Numbered from the stretch's first letter, positions 50,135-59,609 are shown. The stretch: 64,000 bases of DNA from Caribbeanibacter sp964518305 (GCA_964518305.1 CAZFDK010000008.1:1-64000); one strand, 5' to 3'. Notes: generated by a model not told the origin, from the sequence alone. A program made the numbers and translations.

Positions 50135-53100
50135 CCGCGGCCGCCGCGCGCTCTGGCTTTTCCGAGGTCCTCGGGGCGCCCCGCCCCTCCGCCCGGCTCT
50201 CCTCTCCGAAGACGGCTTCCTGGAAGCGGCTCGTCCCCTCTTCGAAGAGGGAATAGAGCACGGGCACCAGGAGCAGGGTGAGGAAGGTGGCGAAGAGAAT
50301 GCCGACGATGACGGCGATCGCCATGGGGCCCCACCAGGCAGCCTGCTCCCCGCCCCAGTACAGCTCCGGCTGCAGGCCCGTGTAGAGGCCGAAGAAGTCG
50401 AAGTTGAGGCCCATGGCCAGCGGGACCAGGCCCAGCGCCGTGGTGATGGCCGTGAGCACCACCGGGCGGAAACGCGTCGTCCCGCCCTCCATCAGCGCCT
50501 CGCGCACCCCGAGGCCGTCCCGGTCCCGAAGGATCTCCACGTAGTCCAGCAGGACCACGCCGTTGTTCACCACGATTCCGGCCAGCGAGATGATTCCGAC
50601 CCCGGTCATGACGATGCTGAAGGGCATCTGGAAGAGCAGCAGCCCCACCAGCACTCCGGAGGTCGACATGACCACCGAGGTGAGGATGATCAGGGGTTTG
50701 GTGACGGAGTTGAACTGGGAGACCAGGATGAGGGCGATCAGCATGAGCGCGGCCCCGAAGGCGGTCGAGAGGAAAGACCGCGCCTCGGTCTGCTCGGTCT
50801 GCTGTCCCGTGTACCGGATCTCGTAGCCCGTCGGCAACTCCTTCCGGAACCCCGACAGCGTCTGCTGCACCTCGGCCAGCACCGCGTTGCTGTTGAACGC
50901 GGACCGGACGTCGGAGCTGATCGTCGCCACCCTCTCCATGTCCTTCCGCTTGATCGTCCCGAGCCCCTCCTCCACCTCCCAGTCGGCCACCGACACCAGG
51001 GGCACCTGGGTCCCCCGGGCGTTCGTGATCGTCAGATTCTCCAGGGAGGAGAGCGTCTCCCGATCCTCCTCGGCCAGCCGCACCTCGATGTCGTACTCGT
51101 CCTCGCCGGTCCGGTACTCCCCGGCCTTGAGCCCCTGCACTCCGGTGCGCACGGCCCGCCCGATCTGCGACGTGGAGAGCCCGAAGAGAGCCGCCTCCTC
51201 CCGGTCGATCTTCACCGACAGCTCAGGGCGCACCTCGTCCATGTCGTTCTCCAGGTTCACCAGCTTCGAGTAGACCGGCGCGTCCTGGATGATCGCCATG
51301 GCACTGTCCGCCAGGCGGTTCAGGCGGTCGGGGTCCGGTCCGACGATCTCGACGTTCACCGGCAGTCCGGTGGGAGGTCCCTGCTGGGGCTGCTCCACGG
51401 AGATCTCCGCGCCCGAGATCCCGCGCGTCACGGTGGAGCGGATCTCCTCGATCGTCCGGAACGAGCTCTGGGTCCGGTACTGGTAATCCTCGAGGTTCAG
51501 GGTGACGCGACTTTCGCTCGGGCTGGACGGACCGCCACCGCCGAAGCCCGACGCGCCTCCGCCGCCGCCCACCGTCGTGACCACGGAGGTGACGTCCTTC
51601 CAGCCGTCCACGGAGGAAAGTCGGTCCTCCACCCTGTTCGCGATCCGGTCGGTGAACTGAACGCGGCTGCCGACGCCGGACTCGATCGACACGATGGCCT
51701 GGTTGGGCGGAATGTCCTCCGGGAAGAAGGTGACGCCGGCGTTCCACCGGCCGAAGGCCATGAAGCTCCCGATCAGGACGACGCCCGAGATGGCCAGCAC
51801 GATCCCCCGGTGATCCAGCGCCCAGTCCAGCGCGCGCTCGTAGGGTCGCAGGAGGATCTCGAAGCCGCGGCTCTGGAACCAGTCCGCCGCCCCCCGGAGG
51901 ACGAAGCGGTAGAGGAGGAAGAGCAGCAGCCCGGTGGCGGCGAAGAGCACCGCCGTGAGCCAGTTGGCCGCCCCCACCAGCAGCAGGCCCAGGGCCCCGG
52001 TGGCGTACAGCAGCCACCGGCCCGTACGGGTCAGGTCCACGCTCCTGCCCTCGCCACCCTTCGGCAGCAACAGCGCGCACAGGGTGGGTACGATCACCAG
52101 CGCTACGAAGAGCGAGCTGGAGAGGGTGATGATGAGGGTGAGCGGCAGGTAGCCCATGAACTCGCCCACCGTCCCGGGCCAGAAGAGCAGGGGGCCGAAG
52201 GCGGCCAGCGTGGTGAAGGTTGCGATGATGATCGGCGCCGCCACCTCGCCGGTGGCCTTCTTCGCCGCCCGGACGCGGTCCCACCCCTCCTCGGCGTAGC
52301 GATAGATGTTCTCCACCACCACGATGGCGTTGTCCACCAGCATCCCCAGGGCCAGGATGAGGCTGAACAGAACCACCATGTTCATGGATACGCCCGCCAC
52401 CCAGAGGACGATGAACGAGAGGAGCATGGAGGTGGGGATGGAGATCGCCACGAACACCGACGTGCGGAGCCCCAGGAAGAAGAGCAGCACCGCGAGGATC
52501 AGGATGAGCCCGGCGACGATGTTGTTCTCCAGGCTCGTCACCATCCGCTCGATCTGGTCCGTCTGCTCCGAGGTGTAGGCCACGGTCGTGCTCGGAGGCA
52601 TCTCGGAGCGCATCTCGTCCACGGCGTCCCGCACCTGGCGCGAGGTCTTCAGGATGTTGGCGCCGGACCGCTTCACGACCGACAGCGTCACCACCGGCGA
52701 GCCGTCGAGGCGGGCGAAGCTCTCCCGGTCGGCGAAGCCGAACTCCACGTCCGCCACGTCGCGCACGTAGACCGGGCGTTCGCCCTTGCGCGCCACCACC
52801 AGATCCTCGATGCGCTGCGGGTCCTCGAACCGCCCGCCCACCCGGAGCAGGTACTCCTGGGCCCCGGCGTCGATGGAACCGCCCGGAACGTCGACGTTCT
52901 CCGACTGGATCGTGCCGACCAGCTGGCTCAAGGAGAGGCCGTAGAACTTCAGATCGGTCAGGTCGACGCTCACCCGGACCTTTCGCTCCCGGCCGCCCCG
53001 CAACTCGGCCCGGAGAACCCGGTTGATCTGCTCCAGGCGGTCCTGGAGGTCCTTGGCGACTTCCTTGAGCCGGACCAGGCTGTAGTCCCCGGACAGGTTG

Positions 53101-53612
53101 ACCTGCATGACGGGGACTTCGTCGGTGTTGAACTCGATGATCTGAGGGTCTTCGGCCTCGTCCGGTAGCTCCGGCCGGGCCAGGTCCACCTTCTCCCTCA
53201 CCTTCTGGAGGGCCTCGTTCATATCCACCGAGGAGGAGAACTCCACGGTGATGTTCGAGTAGCCCTCGATCGTCGTGGAGCTGAACTCGTCGATCTCGGA
53301 GATCCCCTGCAGCTCCTCCTCCAGCGGCCGCGTGACCAGCGTCTCCATGTCGGAGGGGGAGACGCCCGGATACACGGTGCTCACGGCCACCGTGGGAATC
53401 TCGACCTCGGGGAAGGACTCCTTCGGTATGCTCCCGTAGGCGAGCACCCCCGCCACGGTGATCAGCACGAAGAGCACCACCACGGCGGTGGAGTGCTCCA
53501 CGGCGAAGGAGGTGAACGGGTTCTCCTTGAAGCGGTCCAGGAACGACGCGAGCTCCGCCGCGTCGCCCTGGGCCTCGATCTCGTCCGGAGTCGGCGTGTC
53601 GGACGTGGTCAC
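50118..53612 (-). CDS. RND-family efflux permease (AcrB/HAE-type)
   Basis: 1164-residue inner-membrane proton/drug antiporter starting at GTG 53612. Features: TM1 (VVVLFVLITVAGVLAY), pore-domain start (VEIPTVAVSTVYPGVSPSDMETLVT), TM4 ALGMLVDNAIVVVENIYRY (a single Asp then Asn where AcrB has Asp407-Asp408), a second half with GIVLAISGVVLIGSFM and C-terminal GIISLAGIVVNNGVVLLDY. The pore region contains a Gly-rich insertion (VTTVGGGGGASGFGGGGPSS). Length is longer than AcrB (1049). It lies downstream of the membrane-fusion gene with a 4-bp overlap. No outer-membrane channel gene is adjacent, so it may use a separate TolC. Confidence 0.95.
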   Translation of the reverse strand: MTTSDTPTPDEIEAQGDAAELASFLDRFKENPFTSFAVEHSTAVVVLFVLITVAGVLAYGSIPKESFPEVEIPTVAVSTVYPGVSPSDMETLVTRPLEEELQGISEIDEFSSTTIEGYSNITVEFSSSVDMNEALQKVREKVDLARPELPDEAEDPQIIEFNTDEVPVMQVNLSGDYSLVRLKEVAKDLQDRLEQINRVLRAELRGGRERKVRVSVDLTDLKFYGLSLSQLVGTIQSENVDVPGGSIDAGAQEYLLRVGGRFEDPQRIEDLVVARKGERPVYVRDVADVEFGFADRESFARLDGSPVVTLSVVKRSGANILKTSRQVRDAVDEMRSEMPPSTTVAYTSEQTDQIERMVTSLENNIVAGLILILAVLLFFLGLRTSVFVAISIPTSMLLSFIVLWVAGVSMNMVVLFSLILALGMLVDNAIVVVENIYRYAEEGWDRVRAAKKATGEVAAPIIIATFTTLAAFGPLLFWPGTVGEFMGYLPLTLIITLSSSLFVALVIVPTLCALLLPKGGEGRSVDLTRTGRWLLYATGALGLLLVGAANWLTAVLFAATGLLLFLLYRFVLRGAADWFQSRGFEILLRPYERALDWALDHRGIVLAISGVVLIGSFMAFGRWNAGVTFFPEDIPPNQAIVSIESGVGSRVQFTDRIANRVEDRLSSVDGWKDVTSVVTTVGGGGGASGFGGGGPSSPSESRVTLNLEDYQYRTQSSFRTIEEIRSTVTRGISGAEISVEQPQQGPPTGLPVNVEIVGPDPDRLNRLADSAMAIIQDAPVYSKLVNLENDMDEVRPELSVKIDREEAALFGLSTSQIGRAVRTGVQGLKAGEYRTGEDEYDIEVRLAEEDRETLSSLENLTITNARGTQVPLVSVADWEVEEGLGTIKRKDMERVATISSDVRSAFNSNAVLAEVQQTLSGFRKELPTGYEIRYTGQQTEQTEARSFLSTAFGAALMLIALILVSQFNSVTKPLIILTSVVMSTSGVLVGLLLFQMPFSIVMTGVGIISLAGIVVNNGVVLLDYVEILRDRDGLGVREALMEGGTTRFRPVVLTAITTALGLVPLAMGLNFDFFGLYTGLQPELYWGGEQAAWWGPMAIAVIVGILFATFLTLLLVPVLYSLFEEGTSRFQEAVFGEESRAEGRGAPRTSEKPERAAAAVSAES

Positions 53613-54709
53613 GGGGCCTCCGTCAGCCGCACCCGGTCGCCGTCGGCCAGCTGCTGCTGTCCCATGGTCACCAGGCGGTCGCCGGCCTCGAGCCCGCTCC
53701 GTACCAGCACCCGATCGGACTCCCGGGGGCCGAGCTCCACGGCCCGGCGCCGGGCCACGTCACCCGACGCCGTCTCCTCGATCACGTAGACCGCGAACCC
53801 GTCGGAGGTACGCAGCACGGCATCCTGGGGCACGGAGATCGCCTCCGGCCAGCGCGTGCGGACCATGGAGACGTCAGCCACCAGGCTGGGCTTGAGCTCC
53901 CCGTCGGGGTTGGGCAGCTCGATCTCCACCGGCAGGGTCCGGCTCTCCTCGTCCACGGCCGCACCGACGTAGGTCAGCTCGCCGCGGAACATCTCGTCGT
54001 CCAGCGACGAGACCGTCACGGTGGCGCTGTCACCCGGCGCCACGTCGTTCGCGTACCGCTCCGGCACGCCGGCCGAGACCTTCACCGGCCGGAGATCCAC
54101 GATGGTGGCCACCGTCTCTCCCGGCGACACCGTGGTGCCCAGCTCGACGGGACGCTCGTCCAGGACCCCGGAGAACGGGGCCTCGATGGTCTTGTCGGCG
54201 AGCCGGGCCTCGAGCCGGTCCACCCGGGCCGCCGCCTGCTCCGCCTGCGAGCGGGCCTCGAGGTAATCCAGCTCGGAGATGGCGTTCTTCTCCTCGTAGA
54301 GCTCGCGCCGCCGCTGCCACTGCTCCTGCGCCAGATCGGACTGAGCGCGAGCCTCCTCGAGCTGGGCCCGGAGCTCCCGGGCGTCGATCTCGGCGATCGG
54401 CGCTCCGGCCTCCAGTCGCGCCCCCTTCTCGGCGGGGAGCTCCGTGATGCGGCCGCTCTCCTGTGCGGTGAGTTCCACCGTCCTCTCGGCCTCCACGGTG
54501 CCGGTCATGTGGAGGCGATCCACGAACGCGCCCGGACGGACCGTCCGGGTTTCGACGTCGACGATTCGGGGGGCGGAGGTCGAGTCGGCCACAGCCCCGT
54601 CGCCCTCCTCCGCGGCGGAGCCCGGCGAACCGGCACAACCCGCCGCTACGGCCGCCGCGGCGAGGCCCGCTGCCAGCGCTCCCAGCGATCTGTGGGTCGG
54701 ACGTGTCAT
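53609..54709 (-). CDS. RND efflux membrane-fusion (periplasmic adaptor) lipoprotein
   Basis: 366 residues from ATG 54709. A lipobox is present (AAAVAAGC, then AGSPGSAA), so the adaptor is anchored in the inner membrane by lipid. It has the two biotinyl-lipoyl halves (TGTVEAERTVELTAQESGRITELPAEKGARL; TIEAPFSGVLDERPVELG), a coiled-coil hairpin (RELRAQLEEARAQSDLAQEQWQRRRELYEEK) and beta-barrel/membrane-proximal domains. It links the pump to an outer-membrane channel. The gene sits 144 bases downstream of the TetR-type regulator. Confidence 0.95.
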   Translation of the reverse strand: MTRPTHRSLGALAAGLAAAAVAAGCAGSPGSAAEEGDGAVADSTSAPRIVDVETRTVRPGAFVDRLHMTGTVEAERTVELTAQESGRITELPAEKGARLEAGAPIAEIDARELRAQLEEARAQSDLAQEQWQRRRELYEEKNAISELDYLEARSQAEQAAARVDRLEARLADKTIEAPFSGVLDERPVELGTTVSPGETVATIVDLRPVKVSAGVPERYANDVAPGDSATVTVSSLDDEMFRGELTYVGAAVDEESRTLPVEIELPNPDGELKPSLVADVSMVRTRWPEAISVPQDAVLRTSDGFAVYVIEETASGDVARRRAVELGPRESDRVLVRSGLEAGDRLVTMGQQQLADGDRVRLTEAP

Positions 54710-54853
54710 GATCTCGTTCGTCGTCGAGAGAGAAGCAATCTCGCGCGAGCCGGCAGACCGGACTCGTCGACGGCGCCGGGCCGCGACGTCATGAGCCCAT
54801 CTCTACGGGACACGGTGGCCGCGGTGTTTCAGCGGCTGTCCGTCAGGCTGCCG

Positions 54854-55480
54854 TCAGGCCACGGCCACTCCGCGCCAGACCTGCTCGAGCCGCTCGTGCG
54901 CTTCCTCGGGAGCCACGCCGCGAAAAGCCAGCAGGCGAGAGCTGAGGAACAGATCCCGGAACTCCGACTCGTCGACCTCCAGCAGACCGCGGTGGTAGAG
55001 GGAGAGCAGGCCGTGGCTGTGCGACCACAGGGTGAGCCCCAGCTCACACGGGTCCGTGTCCCGAAGCAGGCCGGCGTCCACGCACTCGGAGACGCGGTCC
55101 TGCCAGAACTGCTGTACGGCCCGCGCCCGATCGGCCGTCTCCCCGGGCAGCTCCTCGATGCCGATCAGCTCCGGGGTCGCGTAGAAGACTTCGTAGAGGC
55201 GCGCCTCCTCGAGGGCGAAGTCGAGGTACGCCTCCTCTGCGAGCCGCATCCGCTCGGCCGGCGATCCCCCCCGCAGGGCCCGGGTCAGGTAGCCCAGCAG
55301 CGACTCGTGGGCACGGCCCACGACGTCCAGGAGAACCTCCTCCTTGCCCTCGTAGTACCGGTACAGAGCGCCCGGGGTGACGCCGACCTCGTCGGCCAGG
55401 CGCCGCATCTTGAGCCCCTCGGGGCCCTCGTCCAGGTACAGTTTACAGGCGCAGTCCAGAATCTCGTCGCGTTGAGTCAT
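54854..55480 (-). CDS. TetR-family transcriptional regulator
   Basis: 208 residues from ATG 55480. N-terminal HTH: TQRDEILDCACKLYLDEGPE, LKMRRLADEVGVTPGALYRY, YEGKEEVLLDVV; the variable C-terminal ligand domain begins after residue ~60. Next to an RND pump operon on the same strand, it probably represses that operon and itself. The start is uncertain: an earlier in-frame ATG at 55501 is immediately next to AGGAGG (too close), and the palindrome GTCGTATACGAC (55488-55499) lies between the two ATGs. Confidence 0.9.
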   Translation of the reverse strand: MTQRDEILDCACKLYLDEGPEGLKMRRLADEVGVTPGALYRYYEGKEEVLLDVVGRAHESLLGYLTRALRGGSPAERMRLAEEAYLDFALEEARLYEVFYATPELIGIEELPGETADRARAVQQFWQDRVSECVDAGLLRDTDPCELGLTLWSHSHGLLSLYHRGLLEVDESEFRDLFLSSRLLAFRGVAPEEAHERLEQVWRGVAVA

Positions 55481-55487
55481 CGTGAAC

Positions 55488-55499
55488 GTCGTATACGAC
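55488..55499. promoter_or_regulatory. 12-bp perfect palindrome overlapping the TetR gene start
   Basis: GTCGTATACGAC is its own reverse complement. It lies a few bases before the probable TetR ATG. TetR-type repressors often bind palindromes at their own promoter, so autoregulation is plausible. Confidence 0.4.
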
Positions 55500-55566
55500 A
55501 TACCTCCTGATGTTTCAGCCTGGCGGCGCAAAGAGATAAACCTCGTTCACCCGTCTTGTGCCCTCC

Positions 55567-55791
55567 TCACTCCTCCATGCCCTCCACGCCCGCATCGTCC
55601 AGGATCTGCTCGGCGCGCTCCCGGTCGTCCCGGAGCACGGCCAGCCGTGCGGGGAGCATTCCGGGCACCTGCCCCCCGAGGTCGTCGGCGGTCACCTCGC
55701 TGCGGATGCCCTGTCCGTCGAGCAGACCCCGCGCCATCTCGGCCTCCAGGCGCGAACGGAACTTCCGTACGACCACCGTCTCGTCGTCCAT
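55567..55791 (-). CDS. DUF2007 (putative signal-transducing) protein
   Basis: 74 residues from ATG 55791: DDETVVVRKFRSRLEAEMAR, GLLDGQGIRSEVTADDLGG, LAVLRDDRERAEQILDDAG. This is the DUF2007 pattern of a small ferredoxin-like fold, usually fused to or near zinc-ribbon proteins; its role is not known. It lies 50 bases downstream of the NAD-binding protein gene on the same strand. Confidence 0.85.
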   Translation of the reverse strand: MDDETVVVRKFRSRLEAEMARGLLDGQGIRSEVTADDLGGQVPGMLPARLAVLRDDRERAEQILDDAGVEGMEE

Positions 55792-55841
55792 CGGGCGTCC
55801 TCCCTGTCCTCCGTGTGCGAAAGCATCCGAGCCCGGAGCGA

Positions 55842-56792
55842 CTACCGGGCCCCGCTCATCCAGTCCACCGTGGCGGAGAGAGCCTCCCGGTAGCCGGTCG
55901 TCTCGATCTCGCCCAGGAGCCCCTCCAGCTTCGAACAATCGAGCACGGCGGGCGCCTCGTACAGCGGCATGACGTCCAGGAAGGCTCGGACTTCGGAGTC
56001 GAACAGTGCCGCCAGATACGCCATCCAGCGCCGGATCCGGCGGAGACGAAGCTCTCGGTCGGCGATCCGGCCGGCTGTCTCCAGGAGCGAGCGGGGCGTC
56101 TCGGCCCCCGATCCCGGCACGTTCCACGGCTCGCCGTAGCTGTCTGCCTCCAGCACGAGATCGGCCAGGAGGCGCCCGGCGTCGGGGTAGTAGATGAAAT
56201 CACGCGGCGCATCGGGATCCCCGGGCCACGAGACGCTGTCCCCCGAGGCCAGGCTCTCCAGAGCGTCGCTCAGAGCGTCGTTCAGGAGGCTGGAGCCCGG
56301 GTCCGGCCCGTAGAAGTCCGGCAGGCGCGCCACGGCACCGCCCGCCTCGAGGAAGATTCGCTCCTGCTCCTCGCGGACGGCCGACATGCGGCTGTCGCCC
56401 GTGCGGGCCCGGTCCTCGGACATGGGCCCGTCGTCACCGGGTCCGTACGACCAGTACGAGGTGACCAGGAAGGGACGGGCGCCGGCCCGGGTGGCAGCCT
56501 CCACCGCGCCTCGGGCCAGGGGAAGATGACGGTCGAACGCCTCCGCCGGCAGTCCCACCGCGTGCACCACCACGTCGCACCCCTCCGCGCCGCGGTCCGC
56601 CGCGGCCCGGTCCCCGATTTCCGCCGGCACGATCTCGGCCCCGCTGTCGGCGAAGTCCCGCTCCAGGTTCGTCCGGCTGCGCGAGACCACCCGCACCTCG
56701 ACCCCCCGCTCCCGGAGCTCCGGCACCAGGTGGCGCCCGATGCCACCGGTGGCGCCGAACACGGCCGCTCGCATCTCCTCCCCGTGGTCCAT
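55842..56792 (-). CDS. NAD(P)-binding epimerase/NmrA-like protein
   Basis: 316 residues from ATG 56792, which has GGGAGG at a suitable distance (an ATG six codons later is possible). The N-terminal Rossmann motif is FGATGGIGRHLVPELRERG (GxxGxxG), followed by VVSRSR (adenosine-binding region) and VVVHAVG. The active-site area has SYWSYGP (Ser/Tyr) as in atypical SDRs. Substrate unknown. Divergent from the RDD gene. Confidence 0.85.
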   Translation of the reverse strand: MDHGEEMRAAVFGATGGIGRHLVPELRERGVEVRVVSRSRTNLERDFADSGAEIVPAEIGDRAAADRGAEGCDVVVHAVGLPAEAFDRHLPLARGAVEAATRAGARPFLVTSYWSYGPGDDGPMSEDRARTGDSRMSAVREEQERIFLEAGGAVARLPDFYGPDPGSSLLNDALSDALESLASGDSVSWPGDPDAPRDFIYYPDAGRLLADLVLEADSYGEPWNVPGSGAETPRSLLETAGRIADRELRLRRIRRWMAYLAALFDSEVRAFLDVMPLYEAPAVLDCSKLEGLLGEIETTGYREALSATVDWMSGAR

Positions 56793-56891
56793 CCCGCGCC
56801 CTCCCGTCGATCGTTCTCTTGGTAGTATCCGCACGTCTCCTTACCCTCGACGTACGCAGAGTGTCACGACCGACGACTTCGCCCGGGCTGG

Positions 56892-58100
56892 ATGGCCACC
56901 GTGTGGTTTCGCACCGAGGACCCGGACGATCCGAGACACCGGGTGACCGAGACCGGATTCCGTGTGGAACCGGAGCTCCTGGGCCGCCCCCTGGCCCATC
57001 CGCTCCGGCGTCTGGGAGCCATACTCATCGACCTCTCGGTCATCGGGACCATCGCCGTGTCCCGGTTCATAAGCCCGTGGCTGGTGGCGCTGGTCGGGGC
57101 CTGGCTGCTCTGGCGGATCGCCGATCCCGCGGCGGACGTGCGGCTGTCCTCCGACCATCTCCGCAAACTCTTCCGCTGGACGGCCGTCGCCACCGCGACC
57201 CTGGCGATCATCGTCCTGGTGGCCGGCATGTTCACGGACGACGGTCCCTCCCCGCCTCCGGACGGGACGCGCTCCGCCGCGCTCTCGCCGGCGGAAGCGG
57301 TTCGGGGGAGCACGGCGGTCGATTCGGCGGTCTCCGACTCGGCCTCGGTGGACTCCGTGGTGCGAGCCGCGCGCCGGGTTCCTGTCGCGGTCCAGCGACT
57401 CCGCGACGCCCCCTCGGACGAAGCTGCCCGGGACCGTGCCTCCGGGCTGGCCCTCGAGATCTATCGCGCCGGTGAGCCCCGGGACGTGGTCGCCGACAGC
57501 GTCGACGATCTGGTGGAGGAGGCCCGGGACCGGGAGGAGGTGGTCGCCTGGAGCACCGGCCGCGAGGCGATCGTGGACACGGCCCTGGCGCGGCTCGACT
57601 CCACCACCGCGCGACGGGCTGCCGCCCGGGATTCGCTCCTCGCCGCCCTGGCCGCGGCGGCCGACTCCGGCCCTCCCGAGCGGGTCTCGTCCCTGGCCGG
57701 CCGCGTCCTGGGGATGCCGCCACCTGCGGGACGACGGCAGCTGGAGGAGCGTCTGTCACACCTCGAGGAGGAGCTCGAGGCCGCGCGCCAGCCGCCGAGC
57801 GTCATCGACCTCGCGCGGGGAACGCTCGACGACCTCGGCCTGGGCCTCGGGTGGCTCGGAATCTACTTCACCGCCAGCCTGGCCCTGTGGCGGGGCCGGA
57901 CCCCGGGCAAACGCCTGCTGGGGATCAGGGTGGTCCGCATCGACGGCGATCCCCTCACCACGTGGGACGCGTTCAGCCGATTCGGCGGCTACGCGGCGTC
58001 CGTGATTACCGGACTCCTGGGATTCGCCCAGCTCCTGTGGGACCCGAACCGGCAGGCCCTGCACGACCGGATCGCCGGGACGGTGGTGATCCGGGAGTAG
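56892..58100 (+). CDS. RDD-family membrane protein with large central insertion
   Basis: 402 residues from ATG 56892. Residues ~37-60 (LAHPLRRLGAILIDLSVIGT) are the first RDD helix with conserved Arg and Asp. The rest of the RDD domain does not come until residue ~335 (RTPGKRLLGIRVVRIDGDPL, FSRFGGYAASV, ALHDRIAGTVV). Between lie two hydrophobic segments (near 60-80 and 97-115) and about 190 residues of Ala/Asp/Ser-rich, probably extracytoplasmic, helical sequence. RDD proteins are of uncertain function, some linked to Na+/H+ transport. Such a long insertion within the domain is unusual. Confidence 0.8.
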   Translation: MATVWFRTEDPDDPRHRVTETGFRVEPELLGRPLAHPLRRLGAILIDLSVIGTIAVSRFISPWLVALVGAWLLWRIADPAADVRLSSDHLRKLFRWTAVATATLAIIVLVAGMFTDDGPSPPPDGTRSAALSPAEAVRGSTAVDSAVSDSASVDSVVRAARRVPVAVQRLRDAPSDEAARDRASGLALEIYRAGEPRDVVADSVDDLVEEARDREEVVAWSTGREAIVDTALARLDSTTARRAAARDSLLAALAAAADSGPPERVSSLAGRVLGMPPPAGRRQLEERLSHLEEELEAARQPPSVIDLARGTLDDLGLGLGWLGIYFTASLALWRGRTPGKRLLGIRVVRIDGDPLTTWDAFSRFGGYAASVITGLLGFAQLLWDPNRQALHDRIAGTVVIRE

Positions 58101-58421
58101 CGGCCCGGAGGCGAACTCCCGGAGGCCCTCCACCGACTCCCAGTAGTAGGTCACCGCCCGGTGCCCCTCGGAATCCCGCCAGCTCTTCCGCCCCAGATCG
58201 GACGACGACGCACTACGAGTGGATCCATGAGGAGACAGACGCAAGTAAGGAGCGCCGGGAGGTGCATCAGCCGGCGGACGGAGGCAGCCGACGCAGAAGG
58301 CGCCGCATCGGTGTCGAAGCAGTGTAAAATGTACAGGCAGTGTAGAAACCGTCGTCGGCCCGATCCGATCGAGCGTCGACACGGACGGTCTCTCTAACCT
58401 ATTCCGAACCGCGGCAGAAGC
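58101..58421. other. Intergenic region before the HAF-repeat gene
   Basis: 321 bases without a convincing gene. GCAGTGTA occurs twice 18 bases apart (58319-58326, 58337-58344), and TGTAAAAT at 58323-58330 resembles an extended -10 element, though no -35 is evident. It is less GC-rich than the surroundings and may hold the promoter of the next gene. Confidence 0.4.
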
Positions 58422-59549
58422 ATGCGCCCGTTCCCCGACAACCTCCTCGCTGCCGGCCTCGTCATACTGCTCACGCTCCCGCTGGGCTTCGGCGGCGGAC
58501 CGCCAGGTCCCGTGCCGGTCCTGGACCGAGCTGCCGGAACTCGTCCGGACGTCCGCGACATCGGCACGCTGGGCGGCGACTGGAGCGAGGCCAACGGCGT
58601 CAACGGCGAAGGCTGGGTCGTGGGTCAGAGCAAGGTGGCCCCGGGCCGGCTCCATGCCATCTCCCGACACGCGTTCCTCTGGCGCGACGGTCGGATGACG
58701 GATCTGGGCACGCTGGGCGGCACCGAGAGCGCGGCCCGGGACGTCAACGACCGGGGTCAGGTGGTGGGGGTGGCCCAGTTCGACTCCGTGCGGGGACGGG
58801 TCGGCCGCTTCGTGGACGTGTCGCGCCGCGCCTTCCGGTGGGAGGACGGGAGGATGCGCGGGCTGGGAACGCTGGGCGGGGAGAACAGCGAGGCCCACGC
58901 GATCAACGAACGCGGAGCCGTCGTGGGCCGCGCCCAGGTCCGCCCCGGCCGGCTGCATTCCACCTCCTACCACGCCTTCCTGTGGCGGGACGGGACGATG
59001 AAAGACCTGGGCACCCTCGGCGGGACCGAGAGCGTCGCCTTCGACGTCGACGACGCCGGTCGGGTCGTCGGGGCGAGCCAGATCGAGGCCGGCCGCGACC
59101 GGCGGGTGGACGTCCACGCCTTCCTCTGGGAGGACGGCCGGATGCGCGACCTGGGCACCCTCGGCGGGCGCTCGAGCCGCGCCCACGGCATCAACGACCG
59201 CGGACAGGTGGTCGGACACAGCTCCACCCTCGACGGCGCCGTGCACGCTTTCCTCTGGGAGGACGGCCGGATGCGGGACCTGGGGACCCTCGGCGGGCGC
59301 TCCAGCCGTGCCTACGACATCAACGAGCGGGGACAGATCGTCGGGAGCAGCGTGACCGACGAGGGGGACGTGCACGCCTTCCTCTGGGGGGACGGCGAGA
59401 TGACGGACCTCGGCAGCCTCTCGGACAACAGCAGTGCCAGCGCCATCAGCGACCACGGGCTCGTGGTCGGCGCCAGCCGGAACGAACGGAAGCGACTCGG
59501 AACGGTGGACGTGCACGCCGTCCTATGGGAACCGGACGGCGACGGCTGA
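58422..59549 (+). CDS. Secreted HAF-repeat (beta-propeller-like) protein
   Basis: 375 residues from ATG 58422. A signal peptide (LLAAGLVILLTLPLGFGGG) is followed by seven HAF repeats, each with a DLGTLGG-type strand (DIGTLGG, DLGTLGG, GLGTLGG, DLGTLGG, DLGTLGG, DLGTLGG, DLGSLSD), then HAFLWRDG/WEDGRM segments and a VN-D/E-G-VVG turn. HAF proteins are extracellular and of unknown function; the repeats probably form a propeller. The last three units are nearly identical at nucleotide level (129-bp period), pointing to recent duplication. The gene stands alone. Confidence 0.9.
   Translation: MRPFPDNLLAAGLVILLTLPLGFGGGPPGPVPVLDRAAGTRPDVRDIGTLGGDWSEANGVNGEGWVVGQSKVAPGRLHAISRHAFLWRDGRMTDLGTLGGTESAARDVNDRGQVVGVAQFDSVRGRVGRFVDVSRRAFRWEDGRMRGLGTLGGENSEAHAINERGAVVGRAQVRPGRLHSTSYHAFLWRDGTMKDLGTLGGTESVAFDVDDAGRVVGASQIEAGRDRRVDVHAFLWEDGRMRDLGTLGGRSSRAHGINDRGQVVGHSSTLDGAVHAFLWEDGRMRDLGTLGGRSSRAYDINERGQIVGSSVTDEGDVHAFLWGDGEMTDLGSLSDNSSASAISDHGLVVGASRNERKRLGTVDVHAVLWEPDGDG
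59121..59470 (+). repeat. 129-bp tandem repeats within the HAF gene
   Basis: TTCCTCTGGG recurs at 59121, 59250 and 59379, i.e. at a fixed 129-base (43-codon) spacing, with long identical stretches in the first two units and more divergence in the third. Copy number may vary between strains. Confidence 0.8.
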
Positions 59550-59609
59550 ACGCGGACCGCACCCTCCGTGCGGCGCGACCGGCCACCGGGACCCCGGTGG
59601 TCGGGCCCC

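Noticed and set aside
49602..53168. A very long open frame on the plus strand opposite the RND pump
   Set aside because: It is the reverse-strand shadow of a well-defined RND permease in GC-rich DNA. It is His/Gln/Arg-rich with no domain or ribosome-binding site.
58161..58397. Short plus-strand frame before the HAF gene
   Set aside because: Arg/Pro-rich with no domain and no ribosome-binding site; the region looks regulatory.
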